DNA of 64,000 nucleotides from Coriobacteriaceae bacterium (GTDB taxonomy: Bacteria > Actinomycetota > Coriobacteriia > Coriobacteriales > Eggerthellaceae), in the NCBI GenBank assembly GCA_004555335.1, contig SFII01000001.1, positions 6,509 through 70,508 on the forward strand. The letters are read 5' to 3'. A model generated the notes under the pieces. It was given only the letters and a program-made list of their open reading frames with translations, was not told the DNA's origin and made no database searches. This document shows positions 37,008 to 45,705 of the stretch, piece after piece. Every line of letters starts with the position of its first letter. Positions within the stretch are counted from its first letter, which is position 1. A program made the translations under genes and the position numbers.

Positions 37008-38078
37008 ATGGCTGATGCGAATAAGGCGAACCGCGTACGTGAGATGTTCGATTCCGTTCGGGAGAAACCCGAATCCTTCGGCGAATACCTTGATTGCTAT
37101 GCCGACCAGGTAGGCGATCTGGTCAATTCCTTCATCGTGCGTTCCGATCATCCCGGCATCAACGAATACCTCTACGATCCCTGGATCCGCTACAGCCGAA
37201 ACGGGGGCAAGAGGCATCGGCCCCTTATCGCGTTCGCATCCTGCCAGGCTGTCGGGGGCGACGTGGACAGGGCGCTTTCGGCTGCCGCTGCGATCGAGCA
37301 TTTCCATTCGGCAGCGCTTGTGCATGACGATATCGCCGACGAAGGCGAGCTGCGCCGCGGCGAGCCCTGCCTGCACCATTCCCTGGGCTTGGGCCTTGCC
37401 ATCAACGTGGGCGATCTGGGCCTTTCCTGCATGGTCGAGGAAACGGTTCTGGAAGACGGGCTGCTCGATGATGCGACCAAAGTGCGCATTCTGAAGGAGC
37501 TCGCCCGCATGACGCGCGCCACCATCGAAGGCCAGGCACTCGATATCGGCTGGGCGCGCGATGAGCGCTACGATATCGGGGTGGAAGACTACCTGACCAT
37601 GGCGACCCGCAAGACCGCGCAGTATTCCGCAGCGGTCCCCCTGGTGGTAGGGGCGATTGCGGGCGGCGCCGGCGATGGGGAAGTCGAGGCGCTGCGCAGC
37701 TTCGGCCTCGCTGCCGGGCTTGCCTTCCAGATCCAGGACGACCTGCTCAACCTGCTGGGTGAAAAGGGCGCGAAGAAGAAGGATTTCCGCAGCGACATCA
37801 CCGAGGGGAAACGCACCCTCGTTGTCGTCCATGCGCTGCAGCATTCTTCTCGCCGCGACCGTTTGGTCGAAATCCTCTCCGGCAAGGAAAAGGATGCCGC
37901 CGTCTTGCAGGAGGCCGTGGATATCATGACCGAATCGGGCAGCATCGATTTCGCCTTGGAATATGCAAAGGGGATCGTCGATCGCGCCAAAGGGGAATTG
38001 ATTGCCTCGATTGCCCCCTCGCAGCCCCGCGATCTGCTCCTTTCCATGGCCGATTGGTCGGTCAGCAGATTGATATAA
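37008..38078 (+). CDS. Polyprenyl (trans-isoprenyl) diphosphate synthase
   Basis: 356 residues. Chain-elongating E-type prenyltransferase. The first aspartate-rich motif is D107-D-I-A-D111; the second is the variant D244-D-L-L-N248 in FQIQDDLLNLLG. GGKRHRPLIAF and the K-T and G-K-R motifs (RKTAQYS, ITEGKRTLVVV) are also present. It makes a C15 or longer prenyl diphosphate for quinone side chains or lipid carriers; chain length cannot be set with confidence. It stands between the tRNA and the PGBD-protein gene. Confidence 0.92.
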   Translation: MADANKANRVREMFDSVREKPESFGEYLDCYADQVGDLVNSFIVRSDHPGINEYLYDPWIRYSRNGGKRHRPLIAFASCQAVGGDVDRALSAAAAIEHFHSAALVHDDIADEGELRRGEPCLHHSLGLGLAINVGDLGLSCMVEETVLEDGLLDDATKVRILKELARMTRATIEGQALDIGWARDERYDIGVEDYLTMATRKTAQYSAAVPLVVGAIAGGAGDGEVEALRSFGLAAGLAFQIQDDLLNLLGEKGAKKKDFRSDITEGKRTLVVVHALQHSSRRDRLVEILSGKEKDAAVLQEAVDIMTESGSIDFALEYAKGIVDRAKGELIASIAPSQPRDLLLSMADWSVSRLI

Positions 38079-38161
38079 CAACGTCCGCCTTTTCCGAAGC
38101 GGGCTCCTTTCACGTGTTTGCATTATTTCCCTGGCGATCCAGGTAGAAGGGTATAAGACCA

Positions 38162-39058
38162 ATGGAACTCATCCAGAAAAACGATACCGGTGCCGCGGTC
38201 GAAGATGTCCAAGGGAAGCTCGCCGAATTGGGCTTCCTGAATCCCTCCCAGGTGAATGGCGTTTTCGACGAGGACACCGAAGAGGCCCTGCTCGCTTTCT
38301 GCAGAAGCTCCGGTATCCCGGAGAGCAGGCAGGTGGGCGACAGGCTGTGGGCGGCGCTCATCGATGCGACCTTCCGCTTGGGGGATCGCACCTTGTATCT
38401 GCGCATGCCCCATTTCCACGGAAACGATGTCTTGCAGCTCCAGAATGCCCTGGGGGCCCTGGGCTTCCCCTGCGGCGGTGCCGACGGTATTTTCGGGGCC
38501 CATACCGAAGATGCGTTGCGTAAATTCCAGATGAACATGGGTTTGCCCACCGATGGCATCGTGGGTGCGGCGACCTTCCGCGCCATCAACAACCTGCATC
38601 ATTCCTGGCAGGGGAAAAGCGAACCGCACGTCGCCTCCCATCTGGGCTTCGCGCGTGCGGCGGATGTGCTCGAGAACAACGCGCTCTGCCTGTTCGGAAC
38701 CGACGAATTCGCCAGGTCCGTTGCAACCCGCATGTCCAACCTGTCCCTCGCCACCAATCCCGCTTCCAGGATCATCAGTGCCGATTCCCTGTTGGTCGCG
38801 CCCGATGACGATATGCTGCTCGTGCACATCGTGGTCGATCGGCAGCAGGCATTCGAGAATGTTCCCTTCGTCACCTTCGACGACGAGGAAACCCTGAGCC
38901 TGCGACTGAAAAGCGCGATCGGCGCAGCCAACGCGGTTCCCCCGCGCATATCCATCTGCCTTCCCGGCACCCAGTGGGAGGATGCGGGCGAAAGCCGCTC
39001 CGCCCAGCATTTCGCAATCACCTTGCTCGACGCGCTCTGCGTCGCTCTTTCAGAATAG
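38162..39058 (+). CDS. Cytoplasmic protein with two peptidoglycan-binding-like domains (CwlM-like layout)
   Basis: 298 residues. Two PG_binding_1-type repeats: residues about 5-65 (NDTGAAVEDVQGKLAELGFL ... VNGVFDEDTEEALLAF) and about 80-140 (NDVLQLQNALGALGFPCGG ... DGIFGAHTEDALRKFQ). A C-terminal region of about 150 residues follows that I cannot assign. There is no signal peptide or membrane helix, so the protein should stay in the cytoplasm. The layout recalls mycobacterial CwlM, a cytoplasmic regulator with paired PGBDs that acts on MurA. CwlM ends in an amidase-like domain, and I do not see clear amidase zinc ligands here. glmU follows after 19 bases. Confidence 0.75.
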   Translation: MELIQKNDTGAAVEDVQGKLAELGFLNPSQVNGVFDEDTEEALLAFCRSSGIPESRQVGDRLWAALIDATFRLGDRTLYLRMPHFHGNDVLQLQNALGALGFPCGGADGIFGAHTEDALRKFQMNMGLPTDGIVGAATFRAINNLHHSWQGKSEPHVASHLGFARAADVLENNALCLFGTDEFARSVATRMSNLSLATNPASRIISADSLLVAPDDDMLLVHIVVDRQQAFENVPFVTFDDEETLSLRLKSAIGAANAVPPRISICLPGTQWEDAGESRSAQHFAITLLDALCVALSE

Positions 39059-39077
39059 TCCCTTCCGAAAGGTTGCC

Positions 39078-40427
39078 ATGGAAACTTCCGCAATCATCCT
39101 TGCTGCCGGATCCGGCACGCGCATGAAGTCCGCAAAGCCCAAGGTCGCCCACGAGCTTCTGGGAAAGCCCCTGGTTCGCTGGGTGGTCGATGCCGCCCGC
39201 GAGGCGGGTGTGGGCACCGTCATCAGCGTCTTGGGGCACGGCATCGATGTGGTCCGTCCGCTGGTGGAGCATGACACCCAGGTCGTGGTGCAGCAGCAGC
39301 GCAACGGCACCGCCGATGCGGTTAACAGCGCTCGCGAGGCTTGCGAGGGCATGACCGGGTCCTTGCTCGTGCTGTCCGGTGACTGCCCGCTCATCAGGCC
39401 CGAGACCATCGCCGGTTTGGCGAGGGCGCGCGAGGAAGCCGACGCCGCGGTAGCCGTCCTCACCATGGAGGCCGAAAACCCCTTCGGCTACGGCCGCATC
39501 ATCCGCGATGCCCAAGGCCAGGTGGAGTGCATCGTCGAGCAGAAGGACTGCACTCCCGAGCAGGCTGCGGTGACCGAATGCAACTCGGGCTTCTACTGTT
39601 TCGACGCGCAGTATCTCTTCGACGCCTTGAATCGCGTTTCCAACGAGAACGCCCAGGGGGAGTTCTACCTGACCGACGTGATCGGCATCGCCCGTGCGGA
39701 CGGTCGTTCTGTGGTGGCGCTTTGCGCCGAAGATCCCGAAGAATGCCTGGGCATCAATACCCGCCTGCAGCTTTCCGTTGCAGCCAAGGTGATGCAGCGC
39801 CGTATGAATACCGCATTCATGCTGGCGGGCGTGACCATGCTCGATCCCGAAACCGTCTGGATCGGCCCCGGCGTGACCATCGAGCAGGATGTCGAGCTCC
39901 TTCCGCAGACCATGCTCATGGGCAAGACCAGCGTTGCCTCCGGTTCCGTCATCGGTCCCAACACGCGATTGACCGACACCGTGGTCGGCCATGATTGCGT
40001 GCTCGATGAGACCGTTGCCGTCGAGGCGGTTATCGAGGACGGCTGCCATTGCGGCCCCCGTGCCTACCTGCGTCCCCAGACGCGCCTTTGCGAAGGTGCC
40101 AAGGCGGGCACCCATGTGGAAATCAAGAAGAGCACCATCGGCAAGGGGTCGAAGGTACCCCATCTCAGCTATATCGGCGATACCACCATGGGCGACGGCG
40201 TGAACATCGGCGCCGGTTCGATCACCTGCAACTACGATGGCCAGAACAAGTGGCCCACCGTGATCGGCGACAACACCTTCATCGGAAGCGACACCATGAT
40301 GGTCGCCCCCGTCACCATCGGCGATGACGCCCTGGTGGGAGCGGGATCGGTTATCACTGCCGATGTTCCCGATGGGGCGCTCGCCCTGGGCCGTGCCCGC
40401 CAGATCATCAAGACGCAGCACAAATAG
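39078..40427 (+). CDS. glmU: Bifunctional UDP-GlcNAc pyrophosphorylase / glucosamine-1-phosphate acetyltransferase
   Basis: 449 residues. N-terminal Rossmann uridyltransferase (ILAAGSGTRMKSAKPKVAHEL, QQQRNGTADAV, LSGDCPLI, ECNSGFYCFD) and a C-terminal left-handed beta-helix acetyltransferase of hexapeptide repeats (PNTRLTDTVVGHDC, KAGTHVEIKKSTIGKGSKVPHLSYIGD, NIGAGSITCNYDG). It makes UDP-GlcNAc for peptidoglycan, the substrate of MurA at the left end of the window. ATG 39078 follows GAAAGG. Confidence 0.97.
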   Translation: METSAIILAAGSGTRMKSAKPKVAHELLGKPLVRWVVDAAREAGVGTVISVLGHGIDVVRPLVEHDTQVVVQQQRNGTADAVNSAREACEGMTGSLLVLSGDCPLIRPETIAGLARAREEADAAVAVLTMEAENPFGYGRIIRDAQGQVECIVEQKDCTPEQAAVTECNSGFYCFDAQYLFDALNRVSNENAQGEFYLTDVIGIARADGRSVVALCAEDPEECLGINTRLQLSVAAKVMQRRMNTAFMLAGVTMLDPETVWIGPGVTIEQDVELLPQTMLMGKTSVASGSVIGPNTRLTDTVVGHDCVLDETVAVEAVIEDGCHCGPRAYLRPQTRLCEGAKAGTHVEIKKSTIGKGSKVPHLSYIGDTTMGDGVNIGAGSITCNYDGQNKWPTVIGDNTFIGSDTMMVAPVTIGDDALVGAGSVITADVPDGALALGRARQIIKTQHK

Positions 40428-40492
40428 GAGTGCAGAGCGCGCAGGAGCGAAGAAAAAAGCCGGTTCGAAAAGAATCGGCGGAGTCCACGCGC

Positions 40493-40498
40493 TACAAT
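40493..40498 (+). promoter_or_regulatory. Candidate -10 of prs
   Basis: TACAAT lies 38 bases before the prs ATG, downstream of a small hairpin (GCCGGTTC / GAATCGGC). No clear -35. Confidence 0.4.
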
Positions 40499-40536
40499 AT
40501 CCCAAGCAAGGAAAGCACCTCGATGTTAGGGGAGAC

Positions 40537-41514
40537 ATGATCAGCAACGAAATGAAGAAGACCCTGGCCGTCTTTTCCGGCTCCTGCAATCCCGAGCTGG
40601 CGGAGCAGGTTGCGGACTGCCTGGGCATTTCCCTGGGCAAGGTCCGTTTGGAGAAGTTCGCCAATGGTGAAATCTATGCGCGTTATCTGGAAAGCGTGCG
40701 CGGCGCAGACGTCTTCCTGATCCAGTCCGTGGCCGGCGAGCATGTCAACGATGCCCTCATGGAGCTGCTCATCATGGCAGATGCCGCGAAGCGCGCATCC
40801 GCCCGCACCATCACCGCGGTCGTCACCCATTACGGCTATTCCCGCCAGGACCGCAAGGCCGCTGCGCGCGAGCCCATCACCGCGAAGCTGGTTGCCGATC
40901 TGATGTCCGTCTCCGGCGTAGGCCGAATCATCACCATCGACCTGCATCAGGGCCAGATCCAGGGCTTCTTCGACATTCCCGTCAATCATCTGACCGCCCT
41001 GAATATCATGGCGGAATACTTCAAGGCCAAGAATTTCGACCCCGAGAAGCTGTGCGTCGTCAGCCCCGACCTGGGCCGTGCGAAGGCGGCGAAGAAGCTC
41101 GCCGACATTATGGGCGCCGACCTGGCTATCATGCATAAGGGCCGCCCCAAGCACAACCAGGCGGTTATCACCGCGCTGATCGGCGATGTCGAAGGCAAGA
41201 TCTGCATCCTGAACGACGACATGATCGACACTGCGGGCTCTATCGTGGCAGCCGTGTCCACCCTGAAGGCGCGCGGTGCGGATAAGGTATATGTCTGCGC
41301 AACCCATCCCGTCTTCTCCGGTCCTGCATACGAGCGCCTGGAGAATGCGGACATCGAAGAGGTCGTGGTCTGCAACACCATCCCGGTGCCCGAAGAGCAT
41401 CGTAATGGCAAGATCAAGGTCGTGTCCGTGGCGCCTTTGTTTGCGCGCGCTATCGATGCGGTTTATTCCAACGGCTCCATCTCCGAGCTGTTCGATCCCG
41501 ATTTCGCCCTGTAG
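40537..41514 (+). CDS. prs: Ribose-phosphate pyrophosphokinase
   Basis: 325 residues. Makes PRPP from ribose 5-phosphate and ATP, for purines, pyrimidines, His, Trp and NAD. Features: FSGSCNPELAEQVADCLGI, GYSRQDRKAAAREPITAKLVADL, DLHQGQIQGFFDIPVNHL, and the PRPP loop NDDMIDTAGSIVAA. AGGGGAGA precedes the ATG. It links functionally to rpiB and to purM/purN. Confidence 0.97.
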   Translation: MISNEMKKTLAVFSGSCNPELAEQVADCLGISLGKVRLEKFANGEIYARYLESVRGADVFLIQSVAGEHVNDALMELLIMADAAKRASARTITAVVTHYGYSRQDRKAAAREPITAKLVADLMSVSGVGRIITIDLHQGQIQGFFDIPVNHLTALNIMAEYFKAKNFDPEKLCVVSPDLGRAKAAKKLADIMGADLAIMHKGRPKHNQAVITALIGDVEGKICILNDDMIDTAGSIVAAVSTLKARGADKVYVCATHPVFSGPAYERLENADIEEVVVCNTIPVPEEHRNGKIKVVSVAPLFARAIDAVYSNGSISELFDPDFAL

Positions 41515-41538
41515 GACGCTTTCGATCGTATTGTTTTC

Positions 41539-41567
41539 GGCGGATCCGGTTACGTGCCGGGTCCGCC
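41539..41567 (+). terminator. Hairpin after prs
   Basis: GGCGGATCCGG / CCGGGTCCGCC with one G-T pair and a 7-base loop, but only TTC after it. It is a probable weak terminator or attenuator between prs and pth. Confidence 0.4.
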
Positions 41568-41594
41568 TTCGTATGGTATCTGATAGGAGGCCCA

Positions 41595-42158
41595 ATGGCG
41601 CTCTATCTCATCGTGGGGCTGGGAAACCCCGGAGAAGAATACGAGCATACCCGCCACAATGCCGGTTTCGACGCAATCGATTTGCTCGCCGAAGAAGCGG
41701 GGGTGCGGTATTGGAAGACGGAATGCGGAGCCCTGACGGGAAAGGGCGTCCTTGCCGGCGATGATGTGGTGTTGGCAAAGCCCCAGAGTTTCGTGAACCT
41801 ATCGGGCGGACCGGTGAAGCAGCTCTGCAATGCTTACGGCGTCAAGCCCGATCACCTGATCGTGATCCACGACGATCTGGATATCCTGCCGGGTGGCATC
41901 CGCGTGAAGTTCGGAGGCGGCCACGCCGGGCACAACGGCCTGCGCTCCATCTGCGACAAGCTGGGAACGCGCGACTGGTTCCGTGTGCGCTGCGGCATCG
42001 GCCGTCCCCCTGGACGCATGCCCGTTGCCGACTTCGTCCTGAAGCGCCCTCGTGGGGAGGAATTGGAAGATTTCCGCTACTCCTGCGACAGGGCGGCATC
42101 GGCCGTGCCCTTCTTGATGGAAAACGGCCTGGAGAAGACCCAGGCGCGCTTCAACTGA
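41595..42158 (+). CDS. pth: Peptidyl-tRNA hydrolase
   Basis: 187 residues. Cleaves peptidyl-tRNAs that drop off ribosomes. Catalytic H21 in TRHNAGFDAIDLL; LAKPQSFVNLSGGPV, VIHDDLDILPGGIRVKFGGGHAGHNGLRSI and RVRCGIGRPPGRM are the family signatures. TAGGAGG lies 6 bases before the ATG. Confidence 0.97.
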   Translation: MALYLIVGLGNPGEEYEHTRHNAGFDAIDLLAEEAGVRYWKTECGALTGKGVLAGDDVVLAKPQSFVNLSGGPVKQLCNAYGVKPDHLIVIHDDLDILPGGIRVKFGGGHAGHNGLRSICDKLGTRDWFRVRCGIGRPPGRMPVADFVLKRPRGEELEDFRYSCDRAASAVPFLMENGLEKTQARFN

Positions 42159-42236
42159 GCGCATCGGGTAGCTGCTTGCAGGGGCTGGACTCCCCAGATT
42201 GCGGGAATTACCCTTAAATGAATAGGAAAATCACGT

Positions 42237-42262
42237 AAACGCACCCGCCGAGGTGCGTTTTC
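42237..42262 (+). terminator. Terminator after pth
   Basis: AAACGCACC / GGTGCGTTT stem with a 6-base loop running into TTTT, about 80 bases after pth. Confidence 0.8.
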
Positions 42263-42360
42263 GGTACAGGGGAACCCGGTTGCGCGTCCGCGTTGCGCCT
42301 GCAGCTGGGATTTGTGAGAAAATAAGCGGCGAGAAAACGCACAATGGAATAGGTCACGAC

Positions 42361-45300
42361 ATGTCTGCACGCTTTAACATCCTGCCGGCCGACGATCAGG
42401 CCGTTTCTGCATTGCAAACCAGTCTCGGCTTGCCCAGGTTCATCGCAACCACTTTGGTGGCACGCGGGGTATGCACTCCCCAGGCCGCCCGTGAATTCCT
42501 GAACCCTTCCCTCGACCGCGATTGGGGCAATCCGTATGACATCCCCGGAATGGACGGGGTGGTCGAAGGCCTGGAAGGCGCCATACGGGCCGGAAGGCGC
42601 ATCGTCGTGTTCGGCGATTTCGATCTGGACGGCATCTCGGCGACTGCGGTGATGACCCGCGGGCTGCGCATGCTCGGCGCCGATGCCGTCCCATTCATCC
42701 CCCGCAGGTCGGACGAAGGCTACGGCATCACCGAAGCGGCGATAGAGCGCGTGATGGGGGAATCCCCCGATGTGCTGGTGACCGTCGACTGCGGTATCGC
42801 ATGCCGCGACGAGGTGCGGATCCTGCAGCGTCGCGGGGTGGAGGTGTTCATCACCGACCACCACGAGCCTGCCGATCTGGTGCCGGTCGATGTCCCCGTC
42901 TGCGACCCGAAGCTCGCCCCCGAATCACCGCAGTCCATCCTTGCGGGCGTCGGCGTGGCATTGAAGGTCATCCAGGCGCTCGGCGCCCGTTTCGGGCAGC
43001 CCCATCTCTGGCGCGAATACACCGACCTTGCAGCCCTGGGCACCATTGCCGACCTCATGCCCATGAAGGGCGACAACCGTGCGCTCGTCGCAGACGGCGT
43101 CGCGCGCATGAACGAGGCGCCCAGGCCCTGCATCGCGGCGCTTCTGGGCTGCGCAGGCGTTTTGGACAAGCCCGTTGCCGCGGTATCGCTTTCCTTCAGC
43201 ATCATCCCGCGCCTCAATGCCGCGGGCCGCATGGGCGATGCCCAGGTATCCTTGGACCTGTTGCTTTCCGATGATTTCGGGGAAGCGGCCGATAAGGCGG
43301 AGGAACTGGAGGGTATCAACGACCGCAGGCGCGCCATCGAGGCCGAATTGGTGGAGATCGCGATGGAGCAGGCGGTTGAAACCTACACGGGCCAGCGGGC
43401 TCTGGTGGTTTCCGGCGATGGCTGGCACGAGGGCGTGAAGGGTATCGTCGCAAGCCGGCTGGTGCGTACGTACGGCGTGCCTGTCATCCTGTTCACCATC
43501 GACGAAGACGGGCAGGCAAGGGGTTCGGGGCGCAGCGTGGGCCACGTCAACCTGTTCAAGGCGGTCGAGAGCTGCTCCGATATCCTTACCCGTTTCGGTG
43601 GGCATGAGGCTGCGGTGGGCGTGACCCTGCCCGCCGACCGACTGGCGGAATTCCAAGACCGCCTTTGCGAATATATGGACAGCCTGCCCGAAGAGAACTT
43701 CCATCCGCGCATCGCAATCGACAGCTGCGTCGACTTGTCCGAGTTGACCTTGGAAAACGTCGCCCTTCTGGACTCGCTGGCCCCCTTCGGCCAGGAAAAC
43801 AGGCAACCTTGCTTCCTTGCGCGCGACGTGCTGCTCACGAAGGCCCGTGCGGTGGGTGCGGAAAAGAACCACTTCTCGTGCATGCTCACCGACGGCGTCA
43901 ATTCGGTTGCGGGAATCATGTTCCACGCTTCGGATATCGACATGCTCATGCGCTGCGACAGCGTGGTCAATGCGGCATTCGAAGTGCAGATCGACGAATG
44001 GCGCGGGAGGAAGAGCGTCAAGGCTATGATCGATTCTCTGGCTCCGGTGAAGATGTGCGGGGCCCTGGAGGCCTGCCTCGACCTGGATCGCGATTCCTTC
44101 GTGGCGGATCTGTATGCCTGCGGGGATTCCGTTGCGGCGCGCGAAGCGGGAAGCTTGGATTCGGGGGACGGGGAATCCGCCCACGAACTCGAGCAGGCAA
44201 GGGATGCATGGGAGGCGCGTATCGCCGAAAACCCCGGTTCCCTGCGTAAGCAGATCGTGCGCGCCCTGATCGGCGATGGGCAGCTGTTCAGGTCCCAGCG
44301 CCAGGTGCTCGATGCCTTGGGCAGGGGCGATTCCGTTCTGACCATCATGGCGACGGGAAGGGGCAAGTCGCTCACCTTCCAGACCTTCGCCGCGATGCAG
44401 GCGCTTTCCCGCCATCAGGCGAGCCTTCTGGTGTATCCGCTGCGCGCCCTCATTGCCGACCAGGCATTCCATATCACGCGCAGCCTGAGCAGGTTCGGGG
44501 TCACGGCGGAGGTCCTGACGGGCGAATCCTCTCCCGACGAGCGCTGCCGCATCTTCGAGGGTCTGAGCCGTGGCGGGGTGGACATCGTGCTCACCACGCC
44601 CGAGTTCTTGGATATCCATGCGGAACAGTTCGCGAGCAGCGGGCGCATCGGCTTCCTCGTATGCGATGAGGCGCATCATATCGGACTTGCCAAAGCAGGC
44701 AACAGGCCATCCTATGCGCGCATGGGGGAAGTGAAGCAGCGCCTGGGCAATCCTGCGGTATTGGCCCTGACTGCCACGGCGAATTCCGACATCGCCCGCG
44801 ATATCCAGGAATCCCTCGGGATCAAGCGGCGCATCTTCGATGAGAGCCGCCGTCCCAACTTGAAGGTGGAAGACCGCCGCGGGATAAAGCGCAGGGAAAA
44901 CTACCTCGCCAACCTGATCGCGTCGGGGGAAAAGACGGTCGTCTATGTTAATTCCCGCCAGCAGTCGGTGTCCCTGGCGCGGCAGCTGCGTAAAATGGTC
45001 CCCCAGATGGCGCCCTTCGTCGGTTTCTACAATGCGGGGCTTTCCCGTGACGAGCGCAAGCGGGTCGAGGAGATGTTCAGGGACGGCGACCTGCATGTGC
45101 TGGTTTCCACGTCCGCCTTCGGCGAGGGGGTGAACATCCCCGACATCCGCCATGTGGTCCTGTACCATATGCCGTTCAACGAAATCGAATTCAACCAGAT
45201 GAGCGGCAGGGCAGGCAGGGATGGCGAGGAGGCCGTGGTCCATTTCCTGTTCGGTCAGGACGACGCGTGCATCAACGAGCGCCTGCTGCTCGAATCCACG

Positions 45301-45699
45301 CCCGACCGCGACCATATGGCATGCGTATACCGCCAGCTCCGCACCATGCAGAGGGAGGCGGGACCGCGTCCGTTCGATGCGACGATTGCTGACATCGTTG
45401 CCGCCATCAACGATAATGGGGGCAGCCAGCAAACCGCTCCTGCCAGCGTGGCCTGCGCGATCTCCGTTTTCCGCGAGCTCGGCCTGGTCGAGACGGGTGC
45501 GGTTGGGGATGATGCGCGCCTGCGCTCCATACGCGTGGTCGATACCTGCCGGAAGGTGGAGCTTACCGATAGCGTGCGCTATAGAGAAGGGCTTGACGAG
45601 ATGGAGATCTTCCACTCGTTCTGCCAGTGGGTGCTTGCCAGCACCCAGGATGAGCTGCGCGACAGGATCATCGCGCCCATCCTGCCAGAGGAACTTTAG
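42361..45699 (+). CDS. recJ: Fusion: RecJ single-strand exonuclease + RecQ-type helicase
   Basis: 1112 residues in one frame. Residues about 1-570 are RecJ: D86-F-D88-L-D90-G91 (motif I), TD166H167H168 (the DHH motif), the SFSIIPRLNAAGRMG segment, DHHA1 motif RFGGHEAAVG, and an OB-like domain. After a linker (about 600-640) comes a superfamily 2 helicase: FRSQRQVLDAL, Walker A ATGRGKS (G668-K669-S670), D769-E-A-H772, ALTATAN, and motif VI QMSGRAGRDG (947-955). The C-terminal 150 residues look like a winged-helix region; no zinc-cysteine RQC cluster is visible. RecJ degrades 5'-ended single strands, and RecQ helicases unwind DNA to feed it in RecF-pathway repair. No strong ribosome site was seen before ATG 42361. 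Confidence 0.9.
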   Translation: MSARFNILPADDQAVSALQTSLGLPRFIATTLVARGVCTPQAAREFLNPSLDRDWGNPYDIPGMDGVVEGLEGAIRAGRRIVVFGDFDLDGISATAVMTRGLRMLGADAVPFIPRRSDEGYGITEAAIERVMGESPDVLVTVDCGIACRDEVRILQRRGVEVFITDHHEPADLVPVDVPVCDPKLAPESPQSILAGVGVALKVIQALGARFGQPHLWREYTDLAALGTIADLMPMKGDNRALVADGVARMNEAPRPCIAALLGCAGVLDKPVAAVSLSFSIIPRLNAAGRMGDAQVSLDLLLSDDFGEAADKAEELEGINDRRRAIEAELVEIAMEQAVETYTGQRALVVSGDGWHEGVKGIVASRLVRTYGVPVILFTIDEDGQARGSGRSVGHVNLFKAVESCSDILTRFGGHEAAVGVTLPADRLAEFQDRLCEYMDSLPEENFHPRIAIDSCVDLSELTLENVALLDSLAPFGQENRQPCFLARDVLLTKARAVGAEKNHFSCMLTDGVNSVAGIMFHASDIDMLMRCDSVVNAAFEVQIDEWRGRKSVKAMIDSLAPVKMCGALEACLDLDRDSFVADLYACGDSVAAREAGSLDSGDGESAHELEQARDAWEARIAENPGSLRKQIVRALIGDGQLFRSQRQVLDALGRGDSVLTIMATGRGKSLTFQTFAAMQALSRHQASLLVYPLRALIADQAFHITRSLSRFGVTAEVLTGESSPDERCRIFEGLSRGGVDIVLTTPEFLDIHAEQFASSGRIGFLVCDEAHHIGLAKAGNRPSYARMGEVKQRLGNPAVLALTATANSDIARDIQESLGIKRRIFDESRRPNLKVEDRRGIKRRENYLANLIASGEKTVVYVNSRQQSVSLARQLRKMVPQMAPFVGFYNAGLSRDERKRVEEMFRDGDLHVLVSTSAFGEGVNIPDIRHVVLYHMPFNEIEFNQMSGRAGRDGEEAVVHFLFGQDDACINERLLLESTPDRDHMACVYRQLRTMQREAGPRPFDATIADIVAAINDNGGSQQTAPASVACAISVFRELGLVETGAVGDDARLRSIRVVDTCRKVELTDSVRYREGLDEMEIFHSFCQWVLASTQDELRDRIIAPILPEEL

Positions 45700-45705
45700 G
45701 ACTGA

